Of a stretch of 64,000 nt of DNA, positions 16,322 to 27,256 are shown in pieces. The position numbers and the translations under genes are program-made. The notes beneath the pieces are model-generated. The model searched no databases, was not told where the DNA came from, and worked only from the letters and a program-made list of their open reading frames with translations. Every line of letters begins with the position of its first letter. Position 1 is the first letter of the stretch. This stretch comes from Streptomyces vilmorinianum (GTDB taxonomy: Bacteria; Actinomycetota; Actinomycetes; Streptomycetales; Streptomycetaceae): the NCBI RefSeq assembly GCF_005517195.1, contig NZ_CP040244.1:310001-374000 (forward strand). The letters run 5' to 3'.

Positions 16322-16519
16322 TCACCCTTGCGGTCCCATATCGCCAGCGTGTGGCCAGTAGGGGAGCTCGTCCGGATGTGTGCGAAGCCTTGCTTGGCGC
16401 CACGCCTCGTCATGTGTCAGCGGTCCGCCGTGCCCGAGTCGGAGCGCGACCGCGCGCAGGCTGGTGACCGGAGAGAGAACCGCGCGGAGGACGTTCAGCT
16501 TCAGTAGTCGTCCGTTCAT
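16322..16519 (-). CDS. Small hypothetical protein downstream of HTH gene
   Basis: A 65-codon frame starting ATG 5 bp after the stop of the HTH gene at 16525 and read in the same direction. The sequence (MNGRLLKLNVLRAV...GGPLTHDEAWRQARLRTHPDELP) has no recognised family. The tight spacing suggests an operon partner, but codon statistics were not computed and it may be spurious. Confidence 0.35.
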   Translation of the reverse strand: MNGRLLKLNVLRAVLSPVTSLRAVALRLGHGGPLTHDEAWRQARLRTHPDELPYWPHAGDMGPQG

Positions 16520-16524
16520 CGGGC

Positions 16525-16914
16525 TCAGGCCAACGCGCCGTCGCCGAACTCATCCGGATTCATGAACAGCCGAAGCGCTCCCTTGAGTGCCTCGATGGCG
16601 GAGCTCTGTCGCGCCGCCAGTGCCTCCACCTGCGCCAGGCGCGACTCGGCCACTTCCGCTCGGCGATCCGACTCCGCCTTCGCCTTCTCCAGCTTCTCGT
16701 ACTTGGCAACTGCCTTGGCGGACATGTCCACGCCGCCGCCTCGGGGTGGTGTCGGTACGCCCCGCTCCTTGCGGTATCGATCGACCCAGCTCTGAACGGT
16801 GCTGCGCGAGACCTCGTGCTTGTCGGCGATCTCCCTGGTGGTCTGCTGGCCGGTGATCACGAGCTCTGCGAACGCGGCTCGCTCCTCTGCGCTGAAGCGC
16901 GAATCAAAGGACAA
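16525..16914 (-). CDS. HTH protein with C-terminal coiled coil
   Basis: A 129-residue protein with an N-terminal helix-turn-helix (about residues 20-45, TTREIADKHEVSRSTVQSWVD) of the type found in IS3 OrfA and small terminase-like proteins, then a Gly/Pro linker and an Ala/Glu/Lys-rich coiled coil (80-115). TTG start with GGAGG 8 nt upstream. No OrfB transposase follows and no terminal inverted repeats are seen, so I do not call it an insertion sequence. A small palindrome CATCA-TG-TGATG at 16928-16939 upstream may be autoregulatory. Confidence 0.65.
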   Translation of the reverse strand: MSFDSRFSAEERAAFAELVITGQQTTREIADKHEVSRSTVQSWVDRYRKERGVPTPPRGGGVDMSAKAVAKYEKLEKAKAESDRRAEVAESRLAQVEALAARQSSAIEALKGALRLFMNPDEFGDGALA

Positions 16915-17333
16915 CGGTGTACCTCCACATCATGTGATGAACCGCCGGGGAAACGATCCCTCAGGTCCGAGGGAACGAGGACCGGACACAATTCACGCCG
17001 GGGTGGAAGGAGCCGTTCATTCCGGTGACGCCCACGTTGACGTGATCAGACATGGCAGAAGGCCAGAGCCTGCGAGCTCTTGAAGTCGCGGTTCGGCATT
17101 CGGCGCGATCCACAGGTTGTTACGGACGTGTGCGGGGTCAGACATCAGCCGTCGGCTGCGAACGGCGGCAAAGCCGACCGCACGGTGATCGATCCTCCTC
17201 CGACGGACGAGTCGCCGAGCCAAGTGTTCGTGCCTCACTGGGGGGCGACGACCATCCTCCGACCGCTGGCACAGAATGCCGATCTGTGCAGCTCAGCAGG
17301 CGGCGTGTCACTCTCCGGCCGATACTTGTTCGC
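16915..17333. other. Non-coding stretch of 419 bp
   Basis: It lies between divergent HTH and GNAT genes. Apart from the short palindrome at 16928-16939 I see no RNA gene, repeat or credible ORF. It must hold the promoters of both genes. Confidence 0.5.
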
Positions 17334-17894
17334 ATGGACAGACCACCAGTCGGCAGGTCGACACGGCTCGGCAATCGTGAGCCGGTTGTGGTGCGGTCGT
17401 TCGCCGAGGGCGACTCCGCTGCGGAGCTGACGCGTCTGCTTCACCGCGCGTATTTCGATCATGCTGCCGAAGGCCGGGTCTTCTTCGCCTCGTATCAGTC
17501 GGTGCAGGACACGGCCTACAGGCTGGGCAGGGGCGAGTGCTGGCTGGCTCTGCAGGCGGGGGAGCTGGTGGGCACCGTGACGGTGGCGGCTCCGTATGAG
17601 GTGCCGGAGGGGTATCCGGCTCCAGCGGGGTCAGGGTCGTTCTGGCAGTTGGCTGTGGACCCTTCGCACCGGGGAACGGGTCTCGGGCAGCGGCTGCTGA
17701 CTTTGGCGGAGGAACGTGTTGCCGCGCTCGGGTCTGCGCAGGTGGTGATCGATACGTCGGCCGAGGCGGTTGACTTGGTCGGCTGGTATCGCAGGTGCGG
17801 CTACGTGCCGGTCGGGTCCTGGCAGTGGGGTGTGACGAACTACGAGAGCGTGGTGCTCCTGAAAGAGCTGGTGCCGGGCGGACAAGGTCTGTGA
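17334..17894 (+). CDS. GNAT family N-acetyltransferase
   Basis: A 186-residue GNAT protein. The acetyl-CoA binding segment is SFWQLAVDPSHRGTGLGQRLL at about residues 105-125, followed by the beta-5/alpha-4 region ending GWYRRCGYVPVG. The ATG at 17334 is chosen because the upstream open frame lacks GNAT similarity. Substrate is unknown. It is convergent with alaS-2, with a strong shared hairpin between them. Confidence 0.8.
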   Translation: MDRPPVGRSTRLGNREPVVVRSFAEGDSAAELTRLLHRAYFDHAAEGRVFFASYQSVQDTAYRLGRGECWLALQAGELVGTVTVAAPYEVPEGYPAPAGSGSFWQLAVDPSHRGTGLGQRLLTLAEERVAALGSAQVVIDTSAEAVDLVGWYRRCGYVPVGSWQWGVTNYESVVLLKELVPGGQGL

Positions 17895-17896
17895 CA

Positions 17897-17935
17897 CGGG
17901 TTGCCGGTGCCGCCGCAAGCGGCACCGGCAACCCG
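17897..17935. terminator. Bidirectional hairpin terminator between GNAT gene and alaS-2
   Basis: A perfect 17-bp stem (17897-17913 with 17919-17935) closed by a CGCAA loop, beginning 3 bp after the GNAT stop and ending 5 bp before the alaS-2 stop on the other strand. Its position fits termination of both convergent genes. Confidence 0.85.
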
Positions 17936-17939
17936 GGCA

Positions 17940-20594
<2,655 letters not shown>

Positions 20595-20680
20595 GGTGGT
20601 GTGGCCCTCACGGAAGAGTCGTGGAGAGATGGGGGTCGATCACACGCCGAGCCGGGCCGAGAACAGGGACTGAGGGGTTC

Positions 20681-20731
20681 TCAGTTCTCCAGCTCGACGC
20701 AGATAGCTCGCGCCCCCACGGTGTAGACCAT
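20681..20731 (-). CDS. Possible 16-codon leader peptide upstream of alaS-2
   Basis: ATG at 20731 with GGAG just before it encodes MVYTVGARAICVELEN and stops 86 bp before alaS-2. A CTGAG-N5-CTCAG inverted repeat overlaps its stop. The reading frame is unrelated to flanking genes. It could be an attenuator leader, but it has only two Ala codons and no pause-hairpin pair is obvious, so it may be chance. Confidence 0.25.
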   Translation of the reverse strand: MVYTVGARAICVELEN

Positions 20732-20752
20732 GACTCCAGATCCGTCGCTTGA

Positions 20753-20801
20753 GGTGGCGCAGTCGACACCGGACGCAACGGTCCGCTGTGGCTGCGCCAC
20801 C
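20753..20801 (-). terminator. Long inverted repeat between HAD gene and alaS-2
   Basis: GGTGGCGCAG (20753-20762) pairs with CTGCGCCACC (20792-20801), and an inner CGGAC/GTCCG pair lies in the loop. It is 36 bp past the HAD stop. It probably terminates the five-gene unit upstream, leaving alaS-2 with its own promoter; a role as structured leader of alaS-2 is an alternative. Confidence 0.55.
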
Positions 20802-20836
20802 CAGCGTAGCGGGTTCGGAGCCGAGATCGCTTCGAT

Positions 20837-21490
20837 TTATGCGCCCCGCCGTCTGGTGCCTGTCAGGGACAGGAGCGTGCCGGCGAGGTCGTCGGCGTGG
20901 GGGAGTACGACGGCGGCGCCGGCCCGGGTGAGCGCCGCCGGGTCGGAGAAGCCCCAACCGGAGCCGACCGGTGTCACGCCGGCCGCGCGGGCCGCGTGCA
21001 TGTCGGACTCCATGTCGCCGACGAACACGGCGTCGCCGGGTGACACGCCGAGCTTGTCGAGGGCGAGCAGGAGGCCGTCCGGCGCGGGCTTCGGCGCCGC
21101 GTCCTCGTAGCAGATGACGACGTCGATCAGGCCGAGGATGCCGGGTGGCAGTAACCAGTCGACCCGCTGGCGGCTTCGCAGGGTCACGATGCCGGTGGCG
21201 ACGTCGGCGGCGCGGAGCGCGGCGAGAGTGTCGGCCACGAACGGGAACACCTCGGCGCTGAGGGTCGCGGTGGCCGTCGCCGCGTCCCAGCTGTCCTGGT
21301 TGATCGCTCCTGTGTAGCCGAGTTCGGCGAGGATGTGCTCGCGCGGGGTGGTCGCGGCCCCGGCCGGAAGGTCGGCGACGGTGACGCGTCGGCCGAGGGC
21401 GGAGGTCGCGAAGCCCGCCAGGGTGGCGAGTTGGGCGTGGCGGGTGTCGACGAGGACGCCGTCGAGGTCGAACAGCACGGCCCGCTTCAC
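20837..21490 (-). CDS. HAD family hydrolase (phosphoglycolate phosphatase-like)
   Basis: A 217-residue HAD phosphatase with motif I FDLDGVLVD (nucleophile D8, acid D10), motif II Thr in VTLRSR, and motif IV GDMESD with the helical cap typical of the beta-phosphoglucomutase/PGP group. GTG start overlaps the stop of the phosphoribosyltransferase gene by 4 bp. It is the last gene of a five-gene coupled unit; a sugar phosphate or nucleotide is the likely substrate given a LOG enzyme and PRTase next door. Confidence 0.85.
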   Translation of the reverse strand: MKRAVLFDLDGVLVDTRHAQLATLAGFATSALGRRVTVADLPAGAATTPREHILAELGYTGAINQDSWDAATATATLSAEVFPFVADTLAALRAADVATGIVTLRSRQRVDWLLPPGILGLIDVVICYEDAAPKPAPDGLLLALDKLGVSPGDAVFVGDMESDMHAARAAGVTPVGSGWGFSDPAALTRAGAAVVLPHADDLAGTLLSLTGTRRRGA

Positions 21491-22041
21491 GCGGGATCAC
21501 CCCTCCGCGGCGATTCCGGCAGGTCGGCCTCGGTGAGCAGGGAGTGGAGGGTGATGTTGTGCTCGGTCAGCAGCGTTCTGCCGCCGAGCGGTCGCTCAAG
21601 GACGCACAGTGCGTCGCTGACCGGTGCGCCGGCGATCCGCAGGATGCGAGCCATGGCGAGCAGTTGTCCGCCGGAGCGGACCACGTCGTCGACGAGAACG
21701 GTCCGTCGGCCGGTGAAGGGCGCGCCTTCGATCTGCCGGCGGGAGCCGTATCCCTTCGGTCGGCGGCGCAGGAACACGGCGGGCAGGCCGGTGGCGGCGG
21801 ACAGGGCGACGACGAGGGGGACGCCGCCGAGTTCGATGCCGGCGAGGAGCTGGGCATCGGCGGGGACGAGGGCGGCCATGGCGGAGACGGTGTCGCGCAG
21901 GAGCTCGGGGTCGGCGGCCAGACGGTACTCGTCGAAGTAGCTGTCGAGCCTCGCGCCGTCGGCGAGGTGGAAGGGGGCCGTGACGAGGGCGGTTTCGGCG
22001 AGCCGGACGGTGAGGTCGGGCAGCCGGGTGCTGGTGGTCAT
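21487..22041 (-). CDS. Orotate-phosphoribosyltransferase-like PRTase
   Basis: A 184-residue type I phosphoribosyltransferase with the PRPP signature VLVDDVVRSGG at 115-125 and the RRRPKGYGSRRQIEG loop at 92-106, resembling the K-x-YG loop of PyrE. It transfers a ribosyl 5-phosphate to or from a base; the base is unknown. ATG overlaps the LOG gene stop (ATGA) and its own stop overlaps the HAD start, so expression is coupled. Being outside any pyr context, it is unlikely to be housekeeping PyrE. Confidence 0.83.
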   Translation of the reverse strand: MTTSTRLPDLTVRLAETALVTAPFHLADGARLDSYFDEYRLAADPELLRDTVSAMAALVPADAQLLAGIELGGVPLVVALSAATGLPAVFLRRRPKGYGSRRQIEGAPFTGRRTVLVDDVVRSGGQLLAMARILRIAGAPVSDALCVLERPLGGRTLLTEHNITLHSLLTEADLPESPRRGDPA

Positions 22042-22637
22042 GCTCCTCCGATCTGTGCCGTGTCGAGAGCGGCGAGGCGGTCGCGGAAGACGTCGGCGGA
22101 CTCGGCGGTGCTGAGGAATCCGAGAGGTCGGGTCGGGGTTTCGTACAGCCACTTCTCCTCGCGCAGGAAGGCGAGCAGGCGCAGGGCGGTCGGCCCGGCG
22201 AGGAAAATCGGTACACGCCGGATGGTCGTCGCGTAGTAGACGGCGGCAGTCAGCTCGTGCAGGGTGCCGATGCCTCCGCCCATCGCGACGACCAGGTCGG
22301 CGTGGTTTAGGTAGTGGTTGAGCCGGGTGCCGAGGTCGGGCAGGTGGACGGACGTGGTGGCGTGCGGGTTGAACGCGCCCCACTCGTCGTGCTTGCTGAT
22401 CAGGGTCACTGCGGTGACCAGGGCTCCTTTGGACGAGGCCCCGCGGGCGGCGGCTTCCATCAGGCCGTTGTAGCCGCCGTGCAGGAGCTGGTATCCGGCC
22501 TGGGCCAGGGTCCGGCCGATCTCCTCGGCCAGCTTCTCCTCCTCGCCGGAGGCGGGACGGACCCCACCGAAGAAGACGGCGGTCAGACCCTCGCGGGCCC
22601 GGTCGGAGGCCGGGCCCGCGAGGTGGAGCGCGTTCAC
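22038..22637 (-). CDS. LOG family nucleotide 5'-monophosphate phosphoribohydrolase
   Basis: A 199-residue Rossmann protein with the LOG signature GGGIGTLHE at 120-128 and the earlier NGLMEAAARGA segment (57-67). LOG enzymes split nucleotide 5'-monophosphates into base and ribose 5-phosphate and activate cytokinins in plants and actinobacteria. The first signature position is Gly rather than the usual Pro. GTG start overlaps the nucleotidyltransferase stop. With the adjacent PRTase it could form a base-exchange pair on a nucleotide; that is inference. Confidence 0.82.
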   Translation of the reverse strand: MNALHLAGPASDRAREGLTAVFFGGVRPASGEEEKLAEEIGRTLAQAGYQLLHGGYNGLMEAAARGASSKGALVTAVTLISKHDEWGAFNPHATTSVHLPDLGTRLNHYLNHADLVVAMGGGIGTLHELTAAVYYATTIRRVPIFLAGPTALRLLAFLREEKWLYETPTRPLGFLSTAESADVFRDRLAALDTAQIGGA

Positions 22638-23506
22638 ATCAGCTCCAGGTAGGTGCGGTACGCGGCGATCGGGCTCTCCAGCCCGATCAGCGCCTCGGGG
22701 CAGGCCCGCTCGACCAGGGCGAGCGTCCGCTCGACGGCCGCGTCCACGTCGGCGGCGCAGGGGACGGCCGGTCCGCCGATCGCCGCCTCCAGGTCGCCGA
22801 GGCAGGTCCGGCCGATCGGGGTGACGGCGATCTCCTCGCGCAGCTGGTACCAGCCCCAGAACCGCGAGGTGGGGGCCAGAGCCGTCTTGATCAGGTCCTT
22901 CGTCGCGGTGTGGAGGCGGTGCCACTCGGAGTACGCGACGAACCGCTGGCCGCGCTTGATGCGCTTGTGCAGCAGCACGGCCAGCACCAGGTGCTCGATG
23001 AGCAGCTCGGTGCAGGTACGGGGGCGGGCGAGGAACTCGGCCGCGAAGCGTGCGGCCACTCCGCTCTCCTCAGGAGTGGCGGGCGGTGGCTCCCGGTCGA
23101 GGAGTAAGGCCGTGGAGACGGTCGCCCGGAGGCTCGGGACGCGCGACGCGGGCACGAGGTACATGTCGATCTGGTGCAGGCGTCCGTCGTCCGGGACGAG
23201 GAAGACCATGCCCACCCCGCCGAGGTCGGCGACGATCGTGTCGCGCCAGCCGGGCAGCAGGGCGCCGGCCTCGACGGACATCAGGTCGTCCAGGGCTTCG
23301 ACGAACGAGGGCAGATCGGCGTCCTGGACGCCGACGACGAAGTCGACGTCCGAGAGGCGGTCGGCGGTGCCGTGGGCCAGCGACCCACGCACCATCAGGT
23401 GCGTGACCGCTGGCGACGTGGCCAGGACGTCGGCGAGCCGGGACAGCAGCGGGAGCTGGGACGGGCGGTTGGCGAAGGTGAGTTCGGCCAGGTGCAGGGT
23501 GGGCAC
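22634..23506 (-). CDS. Nucleotidyltransferase-fold protein (pol-beta/ANT-like)
   Basis: A 290-residue protein with the nucleotidyltransferase signature GSLAHG (41-46) and SDVD (52-55) plus a later ID pair (LHQIDMYL) giving the third carboxylate. The helical C-terminus is about 200 residues. The fold is shared by aminoglycoside nucleotidyltransferases, MNT-type toxins/antitoxins and tRNA-modifying enzymes; the substrate cannot be named. GTG start with GGAGGA at good spacing. It overlaps the LOG gene. Confidence 0.75.
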   Translation of the reverse strand: MPTLHLAELTFANRPSQLPLLSRLADVLATSPAVTHLMVRGSLAHGTADRLSDVDFVVGVQDADLPSFVEALDDLMSVEAGALLPGWRDTIVADLGGVGMVFLVPDDGRLHQIDMYLVPASRVPSLRATVSTALLLDREPPPATPEESGVAARFAAEFLARPRTCTELLIEHLVLAVLLHKRIKRGQRFVAYSEWHRLHTATKDLIKTALAPTSRFWGWYQLREEIAVTPIGRTCLGDLEAAIGGPAVPCAADVDAAVERTLALVERACPEALIGLESPIAAYRTYLELM

Positions 23507-23547
23507 GTGCGTCCTCCGATCGGATTTCGGCGTGTGGGCCGTGGCGG

Positions 23548-24378
23548 TCAGGCCGTGAGGGCGAGGAGGCGGCGCTTGGCCGACGTCCAGCGCGTGGCGG
23601 CCTCCTCGTCGCCGAGCGAGGTGTGCAGCTCGGCGATCAGGTCGTAGACCGCGCCCTCGGGCAGGGCGTAGGTGTAGAAGAGCCGCAGGAGCATCCGCTC
23701 GGCCGCGTCGGTGTAGCCGAGGCCGGCCATGCCGCGGGCGGCCTGGAGCCGCTCGGCGAGCACCGCTGCGTCGGCCGAGGGCAGCGGCTCGGCGGAGCCG
23801 GGGTGCAGCGTGGGCCGGCGGGCGAGGCGCCGGTAGGCGTCGTCGGCGTACACGTCGGCGATCAGGTGGATCCGGTCCGGTCCGAGCAGGTTGCAGACCC
23901 CGTGGGCGTACGTCGGCGTCAGCCGCCAGATCCGCCCGCCGGTCATGTGCACCTTGGCCCCGCCGGTGACCAGGAACGCCGACGTGTTGGTGTGCAGCGG
24001 GATGTGCAGCCGGTGCCGCTCGACCTGGTCGAGCTCGTCGTAGTCGCGGTGCTCCCACAGGAAGGCGTTGGCCTCCAGCCGGGCGAGCCGCACCCACATG
24101 TAGTTCAGGCCGAGTTCGGTCAGCAGAGCAGCGGTGGCCGGCATCTGCGCCAGCAGGTCCGTCGGCCGGGCGGCGCAGTCGCCGATCGTCACGTCGGCGG
24201 GGTCGCCGGACGCGTTCATGAGCGAGGTCGTCCACCAGCCCCCGGACTGGTAGGCGCCATACTCCGCCTTCCAGGGGGTCTGGGCCGTCAGGGCCTCGTG
24301 GCGCATCCGCTCCAGCTGAGCGGAGTCGACGGCGTCGAGCTGGGCGATCTGCCCCGCAAGGGCGGTCAGGGTATCCAT
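23548..24378 (-). CDS. Aspartyl/asparaginyl beta-hydroxylase family 2-oxoglutarate oxygenase
   Basis: A 276-residue protein with the iron triad of the PF05118 family: H110-x-D112 in EHRDYDE and distal H159 (TYAHGVCNLLG), with R169 in DRIHLI placed to bind 2-oxoglutarate; RLHIPLHTNTSAF precedes. Members hydroxylate Asp/Asn side chains in proteins or natural-product precursors. ATG at 24378 has GGGAGGGAA upstream. It is the first gene of the five-gene unit, 41 bp before the nucleotidyltransferase, and divergent from a TPR regulator. Confidence 0.83.
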   Translation of the reverse strand: MDTLTALAGQIAQLDAVDSAQLERMRHEALTAQTPWKAEYGAYQSGGWWTTSLMNASGDPADVTIGDCAARPTDLLAQMPATAALLTELGLNYMWVRLARLEANAFLWEHRDYDELDQVERHRLHIPLHTNTSAFLVTGGAKVHMTGGRIWRLTPTYAHGVCNLLGPDRIHLIADVYADDAYRRLARRPTLHPGSAEPLPSADAAVLAERLQAARGMAGLGYTDAAERMLLRLFYTYALPEGAVYDLIAELHTSLGDEEAATRWTSAKRRLLALTA

Positions 24379-24561
24379 CGGTTCCCTCCCGTCGCCGGCC
24401 CGTCCATGAACGGGCCGACGGGCACGTGGTGCTGGATGGGGTGATCGGCCGGAGCTGCCGAGGCGGCTCCCGATCTCACCCTCCGCCGTCGGAAGTACAC
24501 GTACGGCGAAGTGGCGTTCAGCATGGAGGTGGGCGGTGAGACATGGATACGACGTCGCCGC

Positions 24562-24657
24562 CGTCATGGAACCGCCCTCCCGGGACGGCCGTCGACCCGG
24601 TCGATGTCGGTCGGTGACGGCCCGTACGTCATGACCACCGTCATGGCCGCCGTCATC
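24562..24657. promoter_or_regulatory. CGTCAT direct repeats in the hydroxylase/TPR-regulator promoter region
   Basis: CGTCAT occurs at 24562, 24627, 24639 and 24651; the last three are exactly 12 bp apart. The region (24379-24744, 366 bp) separates divergent starts and contains no convincing gene. Such phased direct repeats suit a DNA-binding regulator, most simply the adjacent TPR protein. If that protein started upstream these repeats would be coding, which is less likely. Confidence 0.5.
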
Positions 24658-24744
24658 TCGGTCAGGGAGCCGCTGAACGGGTTTCCCGCCGATCCGACGC
24701 GGCTATCGTCGGGTGGAGACGAACGGGGACGGAGAGGATCCGCT

Positions 24745-26184
24745 GTGGCAGAAACTCCCACGCTCTTACGGGTCTTGACGCTCCGGCGGCACTGGCAGGT
24801 CTACGAGACCTTCCGCCTCCGGTTCGAAGCGACGGCGAGCTCGATCGCCGAGAGCGAGAACGATCCGCGGCTCCAGGGCCTGTCGGTCTCGAAGCGGCAG
24901 TTCGAGCGCTGGTACGGCGGCGCGGTGAAGACCCGCCCCTACCCCGACCAGTGCCGGGTACTGGAAGCGATGTTCGATGTTGGCGTCGATCTCCTTCTCG
25001 CTCCCGCACCGCCGGCCGCTTCACCGACCGCGCCCGCAGCCGATCCCCCGCTCGTCGTCCCGCCGCCACGGCCGGCCCCTGTCCTCCTCCCCACCGAGCA
25101 GGCAGCGGCACTGCCTGTCGGCGGCCCGTTCAGCAGCGAGCCCCACTTCGACGCGGGCACAACGGAATTGGAAAGGCAGGTCGCGATGGCGGCTCGTCGT
25201 GCGCTTCGGTTCACCGCGATGGCGGAGGGCAGCAGCATCGGCCCGGAGACCCTGGGCCAGATCCATGACGAAGTGCGGCGGCTCACCGCCGCGTACCCGA
25301 GGCTGGCGCTGCCGACGCTGCTCGGCGACCTGGTCGAGGTGCAGGACCTCACCTTCCGGCTCCTGGAGCACGGCCGGGTCAAGCCCCTGCAGGCCCGGGA
25401 GCTGTATCTGCTCGCCGGGATCACCTCCGGCATGCTCGCCAAGGCCAGCCACGACCTGGGCAACCCGAGCGCCGCGATGATGCAGGCCCGTACCGCCTTC
25501 GTGTGCGCCGACAACGCCGACCACCACGCCATGCGCGCTTGGGTCCGCTCCCTGCAGTCGCTCATCTCGTACTGGGCCGGCCGCCCCGCCGAGGCCGCCG
25601 ACTACGCCACCCTCGGCCAGGGCGTTGCTGGCAACGTCCGTGGCACGACCGGCGTCTGGCTCGCCTGTCTCTCCGCCCGCGCACACGCCCTGATCGGCGA
25701 CGCCGACGCCACCCGCACCGCCATCCAGCAGGCCGAGGACGCCCGCGCGGCCGTCGAACCCGACGACCTCGACGCCTTCGGCGGCATCATGACCTTCCCT
25801 GTACCCCGGCAGCTGTACTACGTCGCCGAGGCCACCGTGCACCTCGGCGACGACCCGGCGCTCGGCGAGAGCCGGTCGGAGGCCGCTGTCACCGCGTATC
25901 GAGACGCCGTAGAGGACGAGTGGGCCTTCGGCGACGAGGCCGGCGCGCAGACCGACCTCGCCCTCGCCCGCATTGCCCGTGGCGAGATCGAGGGCGCCAT
26001 CGAGGCCGTACGCCCCGTGCTCGACCTCCCCATCGAGCAGCGGAACTTCGGCATCACGAGCAGCGCCCAGCGCGTCCACGCCGCGCTGCACGCCGACGGG
26101 CGCCGAAACGGCGGCGCGGCGGCGGGCCTGCGGGAGGAGATCGAAGCCTTCACCGCCACCCCGACGTCCGTCCTCGTCCGATGA
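24745..26184 (+). CDS. Streptomyces-type HTH/TPR transcriptional regulator
   Basis: A 479-residue protein. Residues 1-75 (LRVLTLRRHWQVYETFRLRFEA... LSVSKRQFERWYGG) look like a degenerate HTH domain followed by a Pro-rich linker (90-120); the rest is alpha-helical TPR-like repeats. This layout is typical of large family regulators in Streptomyces that sense small molecules or interact with partners. GTG at 24745 has GAGAGGA upstream. It is divergent from the hydroxylase unit and is its most probable regulator. Confidence 0.75.
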   Translation: MAETPTLLRVLTLRRHWQVYETFRLRFEATASSIAESENDPRLQGLSVSKRQFERWYGGAVKTRPYPDQCRVLEAMFDVGVDLLLAPAPPAASPTAPAADPPLVVPPPRPAPVLLPTEQAAALPVGGPFSSEPHFDAGTTELERQVAMAARRALRFTAMAEGSSIGPETLGQIHDEVRRLTAAYPRLALPTLLGDLVEVQDLTFRLLEHGRVKPLQARELYLLAGITSGMLAKASHDLGNPSAAMMQARTAFVCADNADHHAMRAWVRSLQSLISYWAGRPAEAADYATLGQGVAGNVRGTTGVWLACLSARAHALIGDADATRTAIQQAEDARAAVEPDDLDAFGGIMTFPVPRQLYYVAEATVHLGDDPALGESRSEAAVTAYRDAVEDEWAFGDEAGAQTDLALARIARGEIEGAIEAVRPVLDLPIEQRNFGITSSAQRVHAALHADGRRNGGAAAGLREEIEAFTATPTSVLVR

Positions 26185-26207
26185 ACCGGCAGGTAGGCTC
26201 CGCGCCC

Positions 26208-26810
26208 ATGACTCCAGTCCACCTGTTCGGTCCCCGCCTTGCCCTGCGCGAAGTCGAACCCGAGGACACCGACGCCCTCCTGGCCATCTACGGCGACCCC
26301 GAGGCCACCCGACACCTCAGCTTCGAGCCCCGTACGCCCGAGCAGGTCCAGGCGATCGTCGACCGGTCCATCGCCTCCGCTGCGGACAGCCCGAGGACCG
26401 AGTACTGCCTCGCCATCACCCGGCTCGGCGAGCACCAGCTGATCGGCTACGCCCGTCTGGCGACCGAACCGCAGCAGGCGGCCACCATCGGCTTCGCCCT
26501 GCACCCGGCCGAGTGGGGCAAGGGACTGGGCACGGAGACGGTCCAACTGCTGTGCGCCCTAGGCTTCCAGACGGTCGGCCTCCACCGCATCTGGGCGGCC
26601 CGCTCACCTCTCAACGAAGCGTCCGCGCGAACCCTGCTTCGGGCCGGCATGACCGAGGACGGCCGGATCCGCGACCACGTCTTCGTCCGCGGGGCATGGC
26701 GGGACTCGATCACGTACTCGATCCTGGAGCACGAGTGGACGCCGATCGACGGCCTGGACGGCGGTCCGGCGCCGGGCGTGCAGGGCACAGCCGACAGCCA
26801 GGGGACGTGA
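26208..26810 (+). CDS. GNAT N-acetyltransferase, RimJ/RimL type
   Basis: A 200-residue protein beginning MTPVHLFGPRLALREVEPED, typical of RimJ/RimL-like GNATs, with the CoA segment IGFALHPAEWGKGLGTE (about 90-106) and NEASARTLLRAGM. Those enzymes acetylate protein N-termini or antibiotics. A 9-codon longer start at 26181 would overlap the regulator stop (ATGA), so co-transcription is likely in either case. Confidence 0.8.
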   Translation: MTPVHLFGPRLALREVEPEDTDALLAIYGDPEATRHLSFEPRTPEQVQAIVDRSIASAADSPRTEYCLAITRLGEHQLIGYARLATEPQQAATIGFALHPAEWGKGLGTETVQLLCALGFQTVGLHRIWAARSPLNEASARTLLRAGMTEDGRIRDHVFVRGAWRDSITYSILEHEWTPIDGLDGGPAPGVQGTADSQGT

Positions 26811-26814
26811 GCCG

Positions 26815-27231
26815 GTGACCACCGAGGCGGACTTACAGCACCACCTGGTGATCCCCGGCATCGCCGAATTCGCACGAGGCGGCCTACCCGACCCGCCGAC
26901 CACGGACGACGGGAACCACTGGGTCGACGGGATCTGCTGGCTGTACTGCGGCCAGCAGAGGACCCGCGTCCTGTGGATCGGACCGGCGAGCGTGGCGGGC
27001 ACCCAAGCGCCCATGTACGCCTGCGGCCCCTGCATCCAAGAACTCCAGCAGCGGGTCTGGCAGTCCGTCCTCCTCGACGATGGGTCGGCTCGGCAAGCGC
27101 CGCCCGACGTTCCGGATGCCACGCCGCCGCCGGCCGGTCGTAGGACGGGCCGCCATCGAGGCAGAAGCAGGCCCTTGCGGCGCGAGCAAGCCCAGCTCCT
27201 GCCGGGGGAGGAGAACGGCCACCGACCCTGA
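26815..27231 (+). CDS. Hypothetical protein with Cys pairs
   Basis: A 138-residue protein, GTG start 4 bp after the upstream GNAT stop. The N-terminal 90 residues are ordered, with WLYCG and YACGPCIQEL (a CxxC pair that could bind a metal), and the C-terminal 50 residues are Arg/Pro-rich and probably disordered. I recognise no family. It is in an apparent operon with the flanking GNAT and flavoprotein genes. Confidence 0.6.
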   Translation: MTTEADLQHHLVIPGIAEFARGGLPDPPTTDDGNHWVDGICWLYCGQQRTRVLWIGPASVAGTQAPMYACGPCIQELQQRVWQSVLLDDGSARQAPPDVPDATPPPAGRRTGRHRGRSRPLRREQAQLLPGEENGHRP

Positions 27232-27256
27232 TCCGAGCCAGACTGGGAGACCCCGC

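Noticed and set aside
16525..16914. IS3 family OrfA
   Set aside because: No OrfB follows and no terminal inverted repeats or target duplications are seen.
20595..20836. T-box riboswitch upstream of alaS-2
   Set aside because: No AGGGTGGNACCGCG-like antiterminator sequence or specifier loop could be found.
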